NCBI RefSeq assembly: GCF_007164525.1
Contig: NZ_AP019791.1
Coordinates: 2,157,501 to 2,221,500 of the forward strand
DNA length: 64,000 nt
Reading direction: 5' to 3'
Source of the DNA: Rubrobacter xylanophilus
GTDB taxonomy: Bacteria; Actinomycetota; Rubrobacteria; Rubrobacterales; Rubrobacteraceae
Made by a program: the position numbers and the translations under genes. This document shows, piece by piece, positions 18,078 to 27,281 of the stretch (position 1 is the stretch's first letter; the number at the start of each line of letters is the position of its first letter). The notes below the pieces were generated by a model. That model saw only the letters and a program-made list of their open reading frames with translations. It was not told the origin of the DNA and made no database searches.

Positions 18078-18518
18078 CTAGAAGACTTGGTTCTCGAGAC
18101 AGGAAGCGAACCGGTCCATGATCTTGGTCGCCACGTCCTGCTGGATGCCCCGTCCGAACTGGGCCACCCGCCCGGTCAGGCGCATCTCCGTCTCCACCCT
18201 CACGTGGGTGCCGCCGTCCTCCTCCCTCAGCGTGGAGGTGATGGTCGCAGAGGCCGTCCCCTGCCCCCGCGCATCCCGTCCGCTGGCCTGAAGAACCGCC
18301 CGCCGGTTCTCCTCGTCGGTCTCCAAAAACCTCACCGTCCCGTTGTAGCGGGCGGTCACCGGCCCCAGCTTCACGGTCATGGTGCCCTTGTACTCGTCTC
18401 CCACCTGCTCGGTGAGGGCCGCCCCCGGGAGGCAAGGGGTCACCCGCTCCAGGTCCAAAAGCGCCTCCCACACCTCCTGCACCGGGGAGCTCACCCTGAA
18501 CTCGTTCTCAAGCCTCAT
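18078..18518 (-). CDS. CoxG family protein (SRPBCC), short form
   Basis: Paralogue of the preceding CoxG, 146 residues, with the SRPBCC domain (MRLENEFRVSSPVQEVWEAL...) but ending at CLENQVF without linker or membrane anchor. The two genes are tandem, 12 bases apart. The short form may be soluble and act with the anchored one. The stop falls in the ribosome-site region of the anchored copy. Confidence 0.9.
   Translation of the reverse strand: MRLENEFRVSSPVQEVWEALLDLERVTPCLPGAALTEQVGDEYKGTMTVKLGPVTARYNGTVRFLETDEENRRAVLQASGRDARGQGTASATITSTLREEDGGTHVRVETEMRLTGRVAQFGRGIQQDVATKIMDRFASCLENQVF
18121..18293. repeat. 173-bp near-identical tract, copy 2 (in short coxG)
   Basis: Partner of 17668-17840, with two mismatches in 173 bases. 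It encodes the same peptide in both proteins, through the stretch ending in FGRGIQQDVATK. Confidence 0.9.
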
Positions 18519-18533
18519 AAGGCACCTCCTCTG

Positions 18534-19133
18534 TCACCCCGCGGCCCGCTCCTCGAGCCGCCGCAGGTCTTCCTTGGTGTCAACGTCGGCCGGATCCCCA
18601 ACCCCGTCGCAGGGGACCTGGCACACCAGCTCCGGATGGCGCCGCAACACGCGCCGGGCGCCCTCGTCACCCTCCAGCTCGTCCTCCAGCAGCGGCCAGA
18701 CCTCCCGGGCGAAGAGCACCGGGTTGCGCGCGCTCCCGCCATAGGTGGCCACCGCTATCCTGGCACCCTTCTCGAAGGCCCGGACGAGACGGGCCACCGC
18801 CCCGGCGCCCACGAGCGGCTGATCACCGAGCAGGACGACCGCGGCCCGCGCCTCCGGACCCAGGGCTCTGATCCCGGCGCGCACGGAGGTAGACTGCCCC
18901 TCGCGCCAGCGGGGGTTCTCCACCACCCGCACCCCGTACCGCCCGCACAGTCGGCGCAGCTCCCCCGAGGAGCCCTCACCCACCACCGCGACCGCCCCGT
19001 CCACGGGGGACGCGTGCAGCGCGAGGAGCGCGTGCTCCACCAGCGGCCTTCCCCGGAAGGGGGCGAGCAGCTTCCCGCCCCCGAAACGGCTCGCCGCCCC
19101 GGCGGCGAGCAAAACCCCGAAGACCCCGCTCAA
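18534..19133 (-). CDS. Molybdenum cofactor nucleotidyltransferase (MocA/MobA-like)
   Basis: Would attach CMP (or GMP) to molybdopterin for the hydroxylase upstream. TTG 19133 overlaps the stop of the preceding gene and yields 199 residues beginning MSGVFGVLLAAGAASRFGGG, the nucleotide-binding LAAGxxxRxGxxK motif (GGGKLL). LLGDQPLV holds the metal-binding Asp, and NPVLF is also typical. MocA (cytidylyl) fits better than MobA because CO dehydrogenases use the cytosine dinucleotide cofactor, but this is inference. Confidence 0.88.
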   Translation of the reverse strand: MSGVFGVLLAAGAASRFGGGKLLAPFRGRPLVEHALLALHASPVDGAVAVVGEGSSGELRRLCGRYGVRVVENPRWREGQSTSVRAGIRALGPEARAAVVLLGDQPLVGAGAVARLVRAFEKGARIAVATYGGSARNPVLFAREVWPLLEDELEGDEGARRVLRRHPELVCQVPCDGVGDPADVDTKEDLRRLEERAAG

Positions 19134-19930
19134 CGCCGCGCCTCTTCGGCCGGGCGGGCGTGGATCGGCCCCTGCCGCTCCGCCAGCCGTCCCCCGGGGT
19201 GTCCGGTCCTCAGGGCGATGATCTCGGCCGCTATCGCTACGGCCGTCTCCTCGGGCGTCCTCGCTCCGATGTCCAGCCCTATGGGGCTCGAGATGCGTGC
19301 GAGCTCCTCCTCGGTCACCCCCTCCTCCCTCAGACGGGCGGTTCGCTTCTCGTGGGTGCGGCGGCTGCCCATCGCCCCGATGTAGCCGGCCTCCGTCTTC
19401 AACGCCTCCTTGAGGACCGGCACGTCGAACTTCGGGTCGTGGGTCAGCACGCAGATCACCGTCCGCCGGTCCACCGGAGCGCTCTTTATGAACTCGTCCG
19501 GCCAGGCCACCACCACCTCGTCGGCGGTCGGGAAGCGCTCCCGGGTGGCGAACACCGGCCTGGCGTCGCACACCGTCACCCGGTAGCCGAGGAACTTGCC
19601 GATGCGGGCCACCGCCGAGGCGAAGTCTATGGCCCCGAAGACGTACATCCTGGGCGGCGGGGCGAAGGACTGGATGAAGACCGAGACGTCGTCCATCCGG
19701 CGCTGGCCCCGGGGACCGAGGTGCACCATCTCCGTCCTGCCGCCCTCGAGCAGCCCCCGCGCCGCCTCCACCACCGCCCGGTCCAGATCGGGGTTGCCGG
19801 CGGTGCCGACGTGCTCCTCGGGGGTCACCAGCAGCTTGCCCCCGCGCCCCGGACCGTCCACCACGGTGGCGACCGCGACCGGCTCCTCCCTCTCCAGCGC
19901 CTCCCGCCAGCGCCTGAGCAGCTCGCCCAT
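19130..19930 (-). CDS. XdhC/CoxI family maturation protein, two-domain
   Basis: Protein of 266 residues with an N-terminal XdhC-like region (degenerate relative to the next gene) and a C-terminal Rossmann domain (PPRMYVFGAIDFASAVARIG, CDARPVFATRERFP). Ends with GLDIGARTPEETAVAIAAEI, typical of the XdhC C-terminal domain. XdhC proteins hold and sulfurate the Mo cofactor and insert it into the apo-hydroxylase. The stop overlaps the MocA start (GTTGA), fitting a cofactor hand-over. Confidence 0.88.
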   Translation of the reverse strand: MGELLRRWREALEREEPVAVATVVDGPGRGGKLLVTPEEHVGTAGNPDLDRAVVEAARGLLEGGRTEMVHLGPRGQRRMDDVSVFIQSFAPPPRMYVFGAIDFASAVARIGKFLGYRVTVCDARPVFATRERFPTADEVVVAWPDEFIKSAPVDRRTVICVLTHDPKFDVPVLKEALKTEAGYIGAMGSRRTHEKRTARLREEGVTEEELARISSPIGLDIGARTPEETAVAIAAEIIALRTGHPGGRLAERQGPIHARPAEEARR

Positions 19931-19932
19931 CG

Positions 19933-20247
19933 CTACCAGTCCACCCTCTCGACGAAGATGTGGATCACACCGCCGCAGGTGAGCCCGACGCCGAAGGCCT
20001 CCTCGTCGGAGATGCCGTAGGTGAGGAGCCTGGGCTCACCGGTCTGGATGGCGCTCATGGCCTCTTCGTAGACGGCGGGCTCCACGCATCCTCCGCTTAC
20101 CGAACCCACCACCTCACCGTCCTCGCTGACGGCCATCGAGGTGCCCGGACCGAGAGGTCCCGAGCGCTCGACCTTGACTACCGTCGCCAGGGCGCACCGC
20201 TTGTCCTCCTCGCGCCACCGGGCCACCCTCTCCACCACTGGGTTCAT
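19933..20247 (-). CDS. XdhC/CoxI N-terminal domain protein, single-domain
   Basis: ATG 20247 is preceded by GAGGAGG at 8 bases, giving 104 residues rather than the longer frame. It matches only the N-terminal XdhC_CoxI domain: ALATVVKVERSGPLGPGTSM, SVSGGCVEPAV and GLTCGGVIHIFVE. Its conserved Cys residues (SGGC, LTCGG) are absent from the two-domain neighbour. The two proteins may therefore split the task: this one carries the thiol chemistry, the other the Rossmann domain. Confidence 0.85.
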   Translation of the reverse strand: MNPVVERVARWREEDKRCALATVVKVERSGPLGPGTSMAVSEDGEVVGSVSGGCVEPAVYEEAMSAIQTGEPRLLTYGISDEEAFGVGLTCGGVIHIFVERVDW

Positions 20248-20301
20248 GGTGTGGGCCTCCTCCTCTCTCTGCCTCACTCCGATCCCGCACGAGGGATTTT
20301 A

Positions 20302-21444
20302 TTACCGCCGGCCGTTCTCCGCCGCCGCGGCCACGGCGCGGGCCAGTTCCTCCAGACTCTCGAAGTTGTGCCCGGAGAGGAAAACGTCCACGTAGGGCAG
20401 GGCGGCGGCCATCCCGGCGGCGAGCGGCCGGTAGCCGGGGGCGGCCTTGAGGGGGTTCACCCAGATCACGCGGTAGGCCAGCCGCCGTATCCTCCTCATC
20501 TGCTCGGCGAGCACCGCCACGTCCCCCCGGTCCCAGCCGTCGGAGAGGATGACCACCACCGCGCCGCGGGCCATCCCCCGCTGCCCCCAGCGGTCCACGA
20601 ACTCCTTGAGCGCGTCCCCGAGCCGGGTCCCCCCCGAGAGATCCCGTACCGCCCCGGCGGCCTGCCTGAGGGCCCGGTCGGGGTCGCGGGTGGAGAGCTC
20701 CCTGGTGATCCTGGTGAGCCGCGTACCCACGGAGAAGGCCTCGAAACGCCCCCCGCTTATGACCCCGGCGTGCAGAAAGCGCAGCAGCGCCCGGCTGTAG
20801 GGGGCCATGGAGCCCGAGACGTCGCACAGCAGCACGACCCTGCGGGGCTGGTCCTTGGCCCGCCGGAAGCGGTGCCGGACGGTCTCCCCGCCGGTGCGCA
20901 TGGCGCTGCGCATGGTGCGCCGGGGATCGTGCCGGCCCCGCCGCGCGGGCTCCAGCCGGCGGGTCCTGCGGAGGGCCCCGGAGAGCCTGAGGTCGGCGAG
21001 CAGCCGCTGCAGCTCAGCGAACTCCTCCGGAGAGTAGAGGGCGAAGTCCTTCTTCCTGAGCACCTCCACCGGGCTGTAGCGCAGCCCCACGGCCTCCTCG
21101 CCCCGCTCGTCGGGCTCGACGGTCTCCTTGGCCGGCATGACGGAGTCCTCGGGCTCCGGGATCCGGAGCTCGGCCTCCCTCCGCCGCGGAGGAGCCCCTT
21201 CCGCCCCCCGCTCCCAGAAGACCTCGAAGGCCCGGTCGTAGACCTCGACGTCCTCCGGGCGGGAGGTGAGGGTAACTCTCCCGGCCCAGTAGACGTCCTC
21301 CCGACGCCCCACGTCCAGCTCCTCGAGCGCCCGGGCGAAGCCCACGAGCCTCTCGGTTCCCACCGAGAGCCCAGCACCCCGCAGCACCCGCCCGAAGGCG
21401 ACCGCCGCCGCCACCATCCGGGGAGCAGGCTCCTCCTCAGCCAC
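20302..21444 (-). CDS. coxE: CoxE-like VWA domain protein
   Basis: Protein of 380 residues with a C-terminal von Willebrand A domain; metal-ion-dependent adhesion site DVSGSM in VVLLCDVSGSMAPYSRALLR, and a second acidic patch at ILSDGWDRGD. In CO dehydrogenase clusters CoxE works with the CoxD AAA+ ATPase to mature the Cu/Mo active site. The start overlaps the end of coxD by 8 bases, so the pair is coupled. Confidence 0.9.
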   Translation of the reverse strand: MAEEEPAPRMVAAAVAFGRVLRGAGLSVGTERLVGFARALEELDVGRREDVYWAGRVTLTSRPEDVEVYDRAFEVFWERGAEGAPPRRREAELRIPEPEDSVMPAKETVEPDERGEEAVGLRYSPVEVLRKKDFALYSPEEFAELQRLLADLRLSGALRRTRRLEPARRGRHDPRRTMRSAMRTGGETVRHRFRRAKDQPRRVVLLCDVSGSMAPYSRALLRFLHAGVISGGRFEAFSVGTRLTRITRELSTRDPDRALRQAAGAVRDLSGGTRLGDALKEFVDRWGQRGMARGAVVVILSDGWDRGDVAVLAEQMRRIRRLAYRVIWVNPLKAAPGYRPLAAGMAAALPYVDVFLSGHNFESLEELARAVAAAAENGRR

Positions 21445-22381
21445 CGGCCATCCTCCCCGCCCCGGCGAGCAGCTCCTCCAGCCCGGAGGCGGTGACCCGC
21501 TGCTGGTCCTCGTGATACTTGAGCACCGAGCCCAGAGTGGCCCGCACCAGCCGCTCGTCGAGCTCCTTGGCCCCCAGCGCCACCAGCGCCTCGGTCCAGT
21601 CGAGGGTCTCGGCCACGCCGGGGGGCTTGTACAGGTCCATCTCCCGCAGGCGCTGCACGGCCGCGGCGACCTGCCGGGCGAGCCGCTCCTCGGCCTCCGG
21701 GACCCGCAGCCGCACGATCTCCACCTCCCGCTCGAAGGAGGGGTGCTCGATGTAGTGGTACAGGCAGCGGCGCTTGAGGGCGTCGTGCACCTCGCGGGTC
21801 CGGTTGGAGGTGAGGACGGCCACCGGGGGCCGCTCGGCCCTTATGGTGCCGAGCTCGGGGATGGTCACCGCGAAGTCCGAGAGGATCTCCAGCAGAAAGG
21901 CCTCGAACTCGTCGTCAGAACGGTCCACCTCGTCTATGAGGAGCACCGGAGGACTCGGCCCCTTGTGCTCGAGCGCCTGCAGGAGCGGCCGGCTGATCAA
22001 AAACTCCCGGTTGTACAGGTCGCGCTCCACCCGCTCCCGGTCCTCCGCCCCGCCGAAGGCCTCGGCCGCCCGGATGTGCAGGAGCTGGCGGGCGTAGTCC
22101 CACTCGTAGAGCGCCTGGTAGACGTCTATGCCCTCATAGCACTGCAGCCGGATGAGGGGGGTCTCCAGCATCCGGCTGAGCACCTTGGCCACCTCGGTCT
22201 TGCCCACCCCGGCCTCGCCCTCCAGGAACAGGGGACGACCCAGCCTGAGGGCGAGGAAGATGGCGATGGCCAGCCCCTCGTCGGCCAGGTAGTCGAACCG
22301 GCGCAGCAGCTCCCTGAGATCACCGGCAGAGGAAACGCCGGGGGGCAGAGCCCCCCGGCGTCCGTCGCGAGGCTCGCTCAA
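21437..22381 (-). CDS. coxD: CoxD-like MoxR AAA+ ATPase
   Basis: AAA+ ATPase of 314 residues, MoxR subfamily. Walker A GEAGVGKTE (in RPLFLEGEAGVGKTEVAKVL), Walker B LLIDEVDRSDDEFEAFLLEI, sensor 1 VLTSNRTRE. CoxD is known to remodel apo-CO dehydrogenase during insertion of the S and Cu of the active site. It partners the VWA protein CoxE encoded next. Confidence 0.92.
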   Translation of the reverse strand: MSEPRDGRRGALPPGVSSAGDLRELLRRFDYLADEGLAIAIFLALRLGRPLFLEGEAGVGKTEVAKVLSRMLETPLIRLQCYEGIDVYQALYEWDYARQLLHIRAAEAFGGAEDRERVERDLYNREFLISRPLLQALEHKGPSPPVLLIDEVDRSDDEFEAFLLEILSDFAVTIPELGTIRAERPPVAVLTSNRTREVHDALKRRCLYHYIEHPSFEREVEIVRLRVPEAEERLARQVAAAVQRLREMDLYKPPGVAETLDWTEALVALGAKELDERLVRATLGSVLKYHEDQQRVTASGLEELLAGAGRMAGG

Positions 22382-23229
22382 CGGGAGAGCGCCTCCTCGA
22401 GAGCCCTCCGCGTCAGCACCCGGGCCAGGTGCCGGCGGAACTCGTCCGAGGCCGCCACGTCCGAAGCCGGACTGGTCCCCTCCGCCGCGCTCTGGGCCGC
22501 CTCGGCGACGGAGGAGGCGTCCGCCCCGGAGAGCGCGCTCTCCACCGCCGACGCCCTAAGCGGCGTCGAACCCATGTTCGTAAGCCCGATGCGCGCCGAG
22601 GAGATGGAGCCGTTCTGCCGCTCGACGACCGCCGCGACCCCCACGACGGCCCAGTCCTGCGCCCGGCGGTTGAACTTCTGGTAGGACCATCCCGCGTTCG
22701 GTCCGAGCTTGGGGACCCGGATCTCGGTGAGCACCTCGTCCGGGGCGAGGGCGGTCTGCAGGTAGTCCTGGAAGAAGTCGCGGGCGGCGACGGTGCGCTC
22801 CCCGCCGGAACCGCGCACGACGAAGTCGGCGTCCAGCGCGAGCAGTACGCTCGGCAGGTCGGAGGCCGGGTCTCCGTGGGCCACGGAGCCGCCGATGGTC
22901 CCCCGGTGCCGCACCTGCGGGTCGCCGACCAGGCTCGCGGTGTAGGCCAGAAGGCCGCACTGCTCCCGCAGGAGGTCGCTGTGCTCCACGTCGGCGTGGC
23001 GGGTGAGCGCCCCGATGGCGATGTGGTCCCCGGCGTCCCTCACGTAGGAGAGGTCCCCGAGACGCCCGATGTCCACCAGGACCGCCGGGGCGGCCAGCCG
23101 GAGCTTCATGATCGGCAGCAGCGAGTGCCCGCCGGCCAGGAGCTTGGCCTCCTCGCCGTGCTGCCCGAGCAGCTGCACGGCGTGATCCACGGACTCGGCG
23201 ACCTCGTAGTCGAACTTCAGCGGAATCAC
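22378..23229 (-). CDS. coxM: CO dehydrogenase-type medium subunit, FAD-binding
   Basis: Flavoprotein subunit of 283 residues. FAD motifs AGGHSLLPIMKLRL and GTIGGSVAHGDPASDLP are both clear, as in CoxM and xanthine dehydrogenase FAD subunits. It passes electrons from the [2Fe-2S] subunit to the acceptor. The gene overlaps coxL at its start and coxD at its end by 4 bases each. Confidence 0.94.
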   Translation of the reverse strand: MIPLKFDYEVAESVDHAVQLLGQHGEEAKLLAGGHSLLPIMKLRLAAPAVLVDIGRLGDLSYVRDAGDHIAIGALTRHADVEHSDLLREQCGLLAYTASLVGDPQVRHRGTIGGSVAHGDPASDLPSVLLALDADFVVRGSGGERTVAARDFFQDYLQTALAPDEVLTEIRVPKLGPNAGWSYQKFNRRAQDWAVVGVAAVVERQNGSISSARIGLTNMGSTPLRASAVESALSGADASSVAEAAQSAAEGTSPASDVAASDEFRRHLARVLTRRALEEALSR

Positions 23230-25670
23230 AGCGACTCACCTCCCGGGTGCTCCTCGTGATCCGGCGCCTGCGCCGGACGCCCGGTGCGGCTGGCCTCCCC
23301 GGCGCTGGCCTCCCGGCCCCGGGCCTCCTGGATCGCCTGCCAGACCCGGGCGGGGCTGGCGGGCATGTCTATGTGGGTGACCCCCAGGTGGGAGAGCGCG
23401 TCGATGACCGCGTTTATGACCGCCGGCGGGGAACCGATGGTCCCGGCCTCGCCCACGCCCTTGACTCCCAGGGGGTTGGAGGGAGAGGGGGTCTCGGTGC
23501 GCTCGAGGGTGTAGCGCGGAAGCTCGGGCGCGCCGGGGACCAGGTAGTCGACCATGGAGCCGGTGACCAGGTTGCCGTCCTCGTCGTAGACGGCCTCCTC
23601 ATAAAGAGCCTGGGCCACGCCCTGGGCTATCCCGCCGTGCAGCTGCCCGTCCACTATCTGCGGGTTGACCACCGGACCGCAGTCGTCCACGGCGAAGTAG
23701 TCCCTTATTCTCACCTTGCCGGTCTCGGTATCCACCTCCACCACGCAGATGTGGGCCCCGAACGGGAAGGTGAAGTTCGGCGGGTCGAAGAAGGTCTCCG
23801 CAGAGAGGCCGGGCTCCATACCCTCGGGCAGATCCGCGGCCAGGAAGGCGGCTCCGGCCACCTGCTGGAGGGTGACGTTGCGGTCGGGGGAGCCCCGCAC
23901 CGAGAAGCGCCCGCCCTCGAACTCTATGTCGCCCTCGGCGGCCTCCAGCATGTGCGCCGCTATCTTCTTGGCCTTCTCGACGACCTTCTGGGCCGCGAGG
24001 TAGACGGCCACGCCGCCCACGGGGAGGCTCCTTGAGCCGTAGGTGTCCCGGCCCCAGGGCGCCGAGTCGGTGTCGCCGTGGATCACCTCAACGTCGTCCG
24101 GGGAGACGCCCAGGGCGTCGGCGGCTATCTGCGACCAGCTGGTGACGTGTCCCTGGCCGTGCGGCGAGGTGCCGGTCACCACCTCCACCTTGCCGCTGGA
24201 GAGCACCCGCACGGAGGCCGCCTCCCAGCCGGCGCCGCCGCCACCCAGGGCCGCGGCCACCTGTGAGGGGGCGATGCCGCAGATCTCGGTGTAGGTGGAG
24301 AAGCCGATTCCAAGCTGCACCGGGTCCCCGGCCTCCCGCCTCCTGCGCTGCTCCTCCCGCAGCCCCTCGTAGTCCGCGAGCTCCATCACCCGGTCGAGGA
24401 CCATCTCGTAGTTGCCGGAGTCGTACTGGATGCCCGCGGGCTGGGTGCGCGGCTCGTCGAAGGGCGGGTGGAAGTTCTTCCTGCGGACCTCCGCCGGGTC
24501 CATGCCGAGGCGGCGGGCCAGCGCGTCGATTATCCGCTCGACGGCGTAGGCCGCCTCGGGGCGCCCTGCCCCCCGGTAGGCGTCCGTCGGCGTCTTGTTG
24601 GTGTAGACCGCGGTGCACTTGAAGGAGTAGGCGTCGAAGTCGTAGAGCCCGGGGTACATGAACGCCCCCAGCAGCGGCACGACGGTGGTGCCGAGCTGCA
24701 GGTAGGCCCCCATGTCCGCCAGCAGCTCCACCTTCATCCCCAGGATCTTGCCGTCGCTGGTGGCCGCGACCTCGATGTCCTGGATCTGGTCACGCCCGTG
24801 GACGGTGGCCAGGTAGTTCTCGGAGCGCTCCTCGACCCACTTGACCGGCACCCCGAGCCTGCGGGAGAGCGCCAGCGCCAGGGCCTCCTCCGGGTAGACG
24901 TTGAGCTTGGAGCCGAACCCCCCGCCCACGTCCGGCGCCACCACCCGCAGCCGGTGCTCGGGCACCCCGCAGATCGCGGAGAGCACGCTCTTGAGGATGT
25001 GGGGCACCTGCGTGGAGGAGTAGACGGTGAAGGACCCGCCGGGCTCGGGCTGGGCGACGACCGCCCGCGGCTCGATGGCGTTGGGGATGAGCCGCTGCTG
25101 GATGTAGCGCTCCTTGACCACCACGTCGGCCCTGCCGAAGGCCTCGTCGATGTCCCCGTTCTGCATCGGCCAGGTGTAGCACTCGTTGGTGCCGAGCTCC
25201 TCGTGCACCAACGGGGCCCCCTCCTTGAGGGCCTCCTGCATGTCGGTGACCACGTCCAGCGGCTCGTAGTCCACCTCGACGAACTCCAGGGCATCCTTGG
25301 CCGCATACCGGTCCTCGGCCACCACCACCGCGACCGGATCCCCCAGGTAGCGGACCTTGTCGCCGGTGAGCGGCCAGTGCTCGGGAACCCGCAGATCCTC
25401 GGTCACCTGCCAGCCGCAGGGGATGGGAGCGGCCCACTCGTCCTTGAGATCCTCGGCCGTGAAGACGGCCACGACCCCGGGCTGCTCCCGGGCCGCCGAG
25501 ACGTCGATCCGGTTTATCTTCGCGTGGGCCATGGGGCTGCGCACCAGCGCGAAGTGCAGCATCCCGGGCAGCTTTATGTTGTCCGTCCAGGTGGCCCGCC
25601 CGGTTACGAGCGCGGGATCCTCCTTGCGCGGTACGCCGCCGCCGACGTACCTCTGGGCTGTCTCGGTCAT
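23226..25670 (-). CDS. coxL: CO dehydrogenase-type large subunit, form II, molybdopterin-binding
   Basis: Catalytic molybdenum hydroxylase subunit of 814 residues. Near residue 360 the active-site loop reads AYRGAGR, the signature of form II (in form I true CO dehydrogenase it is AYxCSFR with the copper-binding Cys). Other Mo-cofactor contacts such as GGGFGSK and GSRSLPVGG are present. Form II enzymes may oxidise CO slowly or act on other aldehyde/purine-like substrates, so the physiological substrate is open. It lies between coxS and coxM in the order S-L-M. Confidence 0.93.
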   Translation of the reverse strand: MTETAQRYVGGGVPRKEDPALVTGRATWTDNIKLPGMLHFALVRSPMAHAKINRIDVSAAREQPGVVAVFTAEDLKDEWAAPIPCGWQVTEDLRVPEHWPLTGDKVRYLGDPVAVVVAEDRYAAKDALEFVEVDYEPLDVVTDMQEALKEGAPLVHEELGTNECYTWPMQNGDIDEAFGRADVVVKERYIQQRLIPNAIEPRAVVAQPEPGGSFTVYSSTQVPHILKSVLSAICGVPEHRLRVVAPDVGGGFGSKLNVYPEEALALALSRRLGVPVKWVEERSENYLATVHGRDQIQDIEVAATSDGKILGMKVELLADMGAYLQLGTTVVPLLGAFMYPGLYDFDAYSFKCTAVYTNKTPTDAYRGAGRPEAAYAVERIIDALARRLGMDPAEVRRKNFHPPFDEPRTQPAGIQYDSGNYEMVLDRVMELADYEGLREEQRRRREAGDPVQLGIGFSTYTEICGIAPSQVAAALGGGGAGWEAASVRVLSSGKVEVVTGTSPHGQGHVTSWSQIAADALGVSPDDVEVIHGDTDSAPWGRDTYGSRSLPVGGVAVYLAAQKVVEKAKKIAAHMLEAAEGDIEFEGGRFSVRGSPDRNVTLQQVAGAAFLAADLPEGMEPGLSAETFFDPPNFTFPFGAHICVVEVDTETGKVRIRDYFAVDDCGPVVNPQIVDGQLHGGIAQGVAQALYEEAVYDEDGNLVTGSMVDYLVPGAPELPRYTLERTETPSPSNPLGVKGVGEAGTIGSPPAVINAVIDALSHLGVTHIDMPASPARVWQAIQEARGREASAGEASRTGRPAQAPDHEEHPGGESL

Positions 25671-25686
25671 CCCACCACCCCCTCTC

Positions 25687-26172
25687 TCACGAGGCCGCCA
25701 CGGCCTGACCCCGCATCTCGCGCGCGGCCTGCTGGACGGCCTTGACGATGTTCTCGTAACCGGTGCAGCGGCACAGGTTGCCCTCGAGCCCCTCCCGGAT
25801 CTCCTGCTCGGAGGGGTCCGGGTTCTCCCTCAGCAGGCTCACGGCCGCCATGATCATGCCCGGCGTGCAGTAGCCGCACTGCAGCCCGTGGGCCTCGTGG
25901 AAGGCCTTCTGCACCGGGTGCCAGCCGCCGTCCCCGGCGAGACCCTGCACGGTGGTGATCTCGTGCCCGTCGGCCTGCACCGCCAGAACCGTGCAGCTCT
26001 TTACCGACTCACCGTCCATCAGCACCGTGCAGGCCCCGCAGTTGGAGGTGTCGCAGCCCACGTGGGCCCCCCCGATGCCGAGTACCTCCCTGAGGTAGTG
26101 GATCAGCAGGAGCCTCGGCTCCACCTCGTGTTCATGGGCCCTGCCGTCCACGGTCACCCTGATTCTTCGCAC
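25687..26172 (-). CDS. coxS: CO dehydrogenase-type small subunit, two [2Fe-2S] clusters
   Basis: Iron-sulfur subunit of 161 residues from GTG 26172 (AAGGAGG upstream). The plant-type cluster motif is [15 protein letters not shown]...SC, and the second cluster has [12 protein letters not shown] and CRCTGYENI. Electrons move from the Mo centre through these clusters to FAD. It is the first gene of an operon of about 8.7 kb that runs to 17430. Confidence 0.95.
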   Translation of the reverse strand: MRRIRVTVDGRAHEHEVEPRLLLIHYLREVLGIGGAHVGCDTSNCGACTVLMDGESVKSCTVLAVQADGHEITTVQGLAGDGGWHPVQKAFHEAHGLQCGYCTPGMIMAAVSLLRENPDPSEQEIREGLEGNLCRCTGYENIVKAVQQAAREMRGQAVAAS

Positions 26173-26528
26173 CTGCCCTCCTTTCCCTAACGCCCCTCAC
26201 TCGCCGCGGAAGCCCGCGAGCTCCTACGCCAAGGACCAACCGGCCGCCAGAGCTTCACGAAGGGGTAGTTCACAAAGAGAACCCCCACCGCCGCAAACCC
26301 ATGTAAACCACATACACATCCGTATGGCCGGTGATCCCTTCCCGCCAAGGCGGAACCTAGTCTAGCACGGCAAAAGCTCCCAATCCACCGATTTCAAATC
26401 GCTACAATGACATCAAGCAACGTGTCTGCCGGGGTAGACCTGCGGGGAGAGAGAGCCTAGACTTCCCACGTACGCGCGCCCGCTGGCGCCGGGAGCGGCT
26501 GAAGGAGAGCGTGTAGAGGAGGCAAGCG
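26173..26528. other. Divergent intergenic region between coxS and the transporter
   Basis: No gene seen. It must hold the cox operon promoter (minus strand) and the transporter promoter (plus strand). Visible elements: inverted repeat CATAC-ACATCC-GTATG (26311-26326), hairpin TTCCCGCC-AA-GGCGGAA (26339-26355), and TACAAT (26403-26408) as a possible plus-strand -10 box. No confident -35 box was found for either direction. Confidence 0.4.
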
Positions 26529-27281
26529 TTGGCGGAGATAGACGCCTGGCTCGAGGGGTTCATGCACGGTTCGGGGGTGCTCGTCGTTTTGCTCCTCAGC
26601 CTGGTACTGGGCCTGAGGCACGCCACAGATCCGGATCATCTGGCCGCGGTCACCACGCTCATCGCCTCGGAGAAGGAGCGCCGGCGGACGCGGCGGGCGA
26701 TGTCGATGGGGCTCTGCTGGGGACTCGGGCACGGAACGACCTTGATCCTGGTGGGGCTTCCGCTCGTACTGCTGGGACGCCACCTTCCCGAGCCGGTCCA
26801 GCAGGCCGCGGAGGTGGCCATCGGCGGGATCATCGTGCTCCTGGCGGCGAGGCTGCTGCTGCGGTGGCGCCGGGGGATGTTCCACGCCCACGCCCACGAG
26901 CACGACGGCGAGGTGCACCGCCACCTCCACTCCCACGCCGGGCACCGCTCCCACGATCACGACCACGCCTCGCCACTGCGCACCCCGCTCTCGGCATACG
27001 GCATCGGGCTGGTCCACGGCGTCGGCGGCTCGGGCGGCCTCACGCTGCTGCTGCTCTCCACCATCCCGGAGAGAGCCGAGGCCGCGGCGGCGCTGCTGCT
27101 GTTCGCCGCCGGAACCGCGCTCTCCATGGCGCTGCTCTCCACCGCCTTCGGGCTGGCGATCGCTGGCGGTCCGGTGGGGCGCAACTTCGAGCGGGTGGCG
27201 CCCGCGCTGGGCGTGCTGGGCATGGGCTTCGGAACGTGGTACGCGCTGGGCGCCCTGGGGGTGATCGTCTACCCGTTCTAG
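26529..27281 (+). CDS. NicO/UreH-like nickel-cobalt transporter
   Basis: Membrane protein of 250 residues from TTG 26529 with GAGGAGG upstream. The metal-transport signature RHATDPDHLAAV lies in the first helix (H-x3-D-x-D-H type), with GLGHGTTL and GLVHGVGGSGG in later helices. A central His-rich loop (HAHAHEHDGE...HRSHDHDH) probably binds metal. It is transcribed away from coxS. The metal (Ni, Co or another) and direction of transport are not decidable from sequence. Confidence 0.85.
   Translation: MAEIDAWLEGFMHGSGVLVVLLLSLVLGLRHATDPDHLAAVTTLIASEKERRRTRRAMSMGLCWGLGHGTTLILVGLPLVLLGRHLPEPVQQAAEVAIGGIIVLLAARLLLRWRRGMFHAHAHEHDGEVHRHLHSHAGHRSHDHDHASPLRTPLSAYGIGLVHGVGGSGGLTLLLLSTIPERAEAAAALLLFAAGTALSMALLSTAFGLAIAGGPVGRNFERVAPALGVLGMGFGTWYALGALGVIVYPF

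Noticed and set aside
19930-19933. The two XdhC-type genes as one frameshifted gene
   Set aside because: Both have their own start, ribosome site and N-terminal XdhC region, with a normal stop between them.
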